From JAVBNT01 sp031551355 (GTDB lineage: Bacteria; Vulcanimicrobiota; CADAWZ01): 64,000 bases of DNA. Below, piece after piece: positions 62,275-64,000 of the stretch (the first letter of the stretch is position 1; each line of letters begins with the position of its first letter). The stretch covers positions 1 to 64,000 of the forward strand of contig JAVBNT010000020.1 in the NCBI GenBank assembly GCA_031551355.1, written 5' to 3'. Under the pieces are notes generated by a model. That model was given only the letters and a program-made list of their open reading frames with translations, did no database searches and was not told where the DNA came from. The translations under genes and the position numbers were made by a program.

Positions 62275-63273
62275 ATGGCGTTTAATTTGAAAAACAGACA
62301 CTTTTTAAAACTGTTGGATTTTACCCCGAAAGAAATTGAATATTTGCTGAATCTTGCTTCCGATTTAAAAAAGGCTAAATATGCCGGGATAGAGCAGCAA
62401 AAGCTAAAGGGAAAAAATATCGTTTTGCTGTTTGAAAAAGATTCGACAAGAACCCGTTGTGCGTTCGAAGTTGCTGCCTTTGATCAGGGAGCGCACGTCA
62501 CTTATTTAGGTCCAAGCGGTTCGCAGATGGGTAAAAAGGAGTCAATGGCTGACACTGCTCGTGTTTTGGGGCGTATGTATGATGCGATTGAATACAGAGG
62601 GTATGCGCAGTCAATTGTTGAGGAACTTGCCAAACATTCCGGAGTTCCGGTGTGGAACGGCCTTACCACTGAATTTCATCCAACACAGATACTTGCCGAT
62701 TTTCTAACAATGATGGAACATTCCAATAAGCCGTTAAATGAAATTTCTTTTGCATATCTTGGAGATGCAAAAAACAACATGGGCAACAGCCTCATGGTTG
62801 GTGCGGCTAAGATGGGTATGGATTTCCGCTCTGTAGCTCCAAAAGGTTTCCACCAGTCGGATGATCTTTACAAGATCTGCATGCAAATAGCTTCTGAAAC
62901 AGGTGCGAAAATAACACTGACGGAAGAAGTGGAAAAAGGTGTAAAGGGAGTAGATTTTCTTTATACCGATGTCTGGGTCTCTATGGGTGAAGCGGATGAA
63001 GAGTGGAGCAAACGTATAAAATTGATGCTTCCTTATCAGATAAATATGGATGTTATAAAGAAAACCGGTAATCCCAATGTGAAATTTCTCCATTGCCTGC
63101 CGGCGTTTCATAATCGTGAAACCTCAATAGGAGAGGATATTTTTAAGAAGTTCGGCATTGAATCTATGGAAGTTACCGAAGACGTTTTTGAATCACATCA
63201 CTCGGTAGTTTTTGATGAAGCCGAGAACAGATTGCATACTATCAAGGCAGTGATGGTCGCCACCCTGGCATAA
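62275..63273 (+). CDS. argF: Ornithine carbamoyltransferase
   Basis: Makes citrulline from ornithine and carbamoyl phosphate in arginine synthesis, or works in reverse in the deiminase pathway. 332 residues. Landmarks: LFEKDSTRTRCAFEVA (carbamoyl phosphate loop), FHPTQILADFLTM, DVWVSMGE and the ornithine-binding FLHCLPAFHNRET. GTTGAGGAG precedes the ATG. No other arg genes are beside it. Confidence 0.96.
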   Translation: MAFNLKNRHFLKLLDFTPKEIEYLLNLASDLKKAKYAGIEQQKLKGKNIVLLFEKDSTRTRCAFEVAAFDQGAHVTYLGPSGSQMGKKESMADTARVLGRMYDAIEYRGYAQSIVEELAKHSGVPVWNGLTTEFHPTQILADFLTMMEHSNKPLNEISFAYLGDAKNNMGNSLMVGAAKMGMDFRSVAPKGFHQSDDLYKICMQIASETGAKITLTEEVEKGVKGVDFLYTDVWVSMGEADEEWSKRIKLMLPYQINMDVIKKTGNPNVKFLHCLPAFHNRETSIGEDIFKKFGIESMEVTEDVFESHHSVVFDEAENRLHTIKAVMVATLA

Positions 63274-63312
63274 ATCAATTGAAACGGGCCGACCTGTTTC
63301 AATTGATTTACT
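63272..63312 (+). terminator. Terminator after argF
   Basis: AAATCAATTGAAAC / GTTTCAATTGATTT stem directly at the argF stop, followed by TACTTTTTT. Confidence 0.75.
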
Positions 63313-63399
63313 TTTTTGTTGAATTTTGAATTTACTGGATGTTGCCTTAGCCTGTAGATATGGTTTGCCTTTGAAATGTTTCAGTGTCCGGCAACTGAC

Positions 63400-63465
63400 A
63401 ACCCGGATAGAATAACAAAGAACCTGCGGAATTTTCCGCAGGTTCTTTGTTATTCTATCCGGGTT
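63400..63465. repeat. 31-bp perfect inverted repeat at the 3D gene end
   Basis: Left arm 63400-63430, right arm 63435-63465, four-base loop, no mismatch. The right arm includes the last codons and stop of the 3D-domain gene. The inner part (AAAGAACCTGCGG / CCGCAGGTTCTTT) resembles a bidirectional terminator. Confidence 0.85.
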
Positions 63466-63961
63466 TTACTACTGTTATTTTTATATTCCGGCTGCCCCAC
63501 TGCATACATTGATCGTATGTCGGCATCCAGATATCGATAGTATGTCCCTTTATTGCTCCACCTGTGTCCAGTGCCGTTGCCCATCCGTATCCCGGAATGT
63601 GAATTTTCGATCCGTAAGGAATAACTCTGGGGTCAACAGCTACGACTCCGACTCTTGTCGGAACGCCTCTGCTTGTCATTCCCCTAAGGCAATAGGCATT
63701 GGCTTTAACGGTTACCTGGTATTGATTAGCCAGGTTTTTGGGAGGCTCCTGATATTGATGTCTTTCCCTCTTCTTTCTCACTTGAAGCAAGTTTTCCGAA
63801 CGAGGTGCAAGCTCTTGTTGCGTAACCGTTCCGATGACGCAGCCTTCTTCTGCTGCTGCGGACAGATGTGTTGCATCCGAGTCCGCTTTGGCATTGCAGT
63901 TTGCTGCCGTAACACCTAACATGTAAAGTGCTACAAATAGCCCGAAAATAATCTTTCTCAT
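63455..63961 (-). CDS. Secreted 3D-domain protein
   Basis: A 168-residue exported protein: signal peptide (KIIFGLFVALYMLGVTAA), a ~60-residue linker, then a C-terminal 3D domain (~85-168) with VVAVDPRVIPYGSKIHIPGY, ALDTGGAIKGHTIDIW and a final IKITVV. The three conserved Asp residues (VDP, LDT, IDI) match the double-psi beta-barrel 3D fold of resuscitation and lytic transglycosylase-like enzymes (YocH, MltA-like). It probably trims peptidoglycan. Only 39 bases upstream are in the window, so its control cannot be seen. Confidence 0.88.
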   Translation of the reverse strand: MRKIIFGLFVALYMLGVTAANCNAKADSDATHLSAAAEEGCVIGTVTQQELAPRSENLLQVRKKRERHQYQEPPKNLANQYQVTVKANAYCLRGMTSRGVPTRVGVVAVDPRVIPYGSKIHIPGYGWATALDTGGAIKGHTIDIWMPTYDQCMQWGSRNIKITVVKPG

Positions 63962-64000
63962 TGAGAACTCTCCTTAGTAGGTTTTCTTTTAAATCTCCTT

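Overview
This window carries a bacterial chromosome segment at roughly 40% GC, with AT-rich accessory patches. It has ordinary bacterial housekeeping operons, several lipoproteins with clear lipoboxes, Shine-Dalgarno starts (often TTG or GTG) and many intrinsic terminators. The lipoproteins suggest a bacterium with an extensively decorated cell envelope. I cannot name the phylum from the sequence: the many orphan families, EF-hand/Gly-rich proteins without signal peptides and a type II-C CRISPR-Cas locus fit an uncultured, deep-branching lineage, but that is inference.

Layout. 1-942: no gene, dispersed palindromic repeats. 943-4110: a large AT-rich HD plus GHKL-ATPase protein, a candidate conflict/defence effector, followed by thiT and tRNA-Leu(GAG). 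5.1-6.5 kb: polyamine genes speD and speE (an ACL5-like aminopropyltransferase). 6.6-9.7 kb: the cdaA-cdaR-glmM operon linking c-di-AMP synthesis to peptidoglycan precursor supply. 9.7-18 kb: accessory region with an AT-rich orphan gene, one copy of a ~330-bp structured repeat, a zinc-ribbon helical protein and three paralogous EF-hand/Gly-rich proteins, each followed by its own terminator. 18.2-27.3 kb: S41 protease, purB, a lipoprotein with Ig/carboxypeptidase-like repeats, a polytopic membrane protein, a nicotinate phosphoribosyltransferase and small orphans. 27.6-32.1 kb: two paralogous lipoproteins around a membrane-anchored protein, then a duplicated-domain membrane protein and a decayed third copy of that domain.

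32.2-39 kb: the translation/transcription operon rimP-nusA-ylxR-infB, then (after ~700 bp of repeats) rbfA-nrnA. RimP has only its N-terminal domain. Terminator-like hairpins sit directly before the ribosome binding sites of rimP and rbfA. 39-48.2 kb: small orphans, an inverted second copy of the ~330-bp repeat, a sugar isomerase-like protein, a 5'-nucleotidase-like phosphoesterase, dut (with a perfect 34-bp palindrome inside it), a tandem PilZ protein, a large helical protein, a HARE-HTH protein and a DUF1186/SEC-C protein.

48.2-53.8 kb: a compact type II-C CRISPR-Cas system with everything on the minus strand: array, tracrRNA, cas9, cas1, cas2. The repeat carries an extended -10 promoter (TGGTATAAT) at its 3' end in crRNA orientation. 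The tracrRNA between array and cas9 has a full anti-repeat and a strong terminator. The outermost repeat is decayed except for the promoter half. 54.3-64 kb: a broken RelE-type toxin gene, a lipoprotein amidohydrolase, a Gln/Glu-rich orphan, a 1560-residue Ser/Thr kinase with a long TPR array, argF and a secreted 3D-domain protein.
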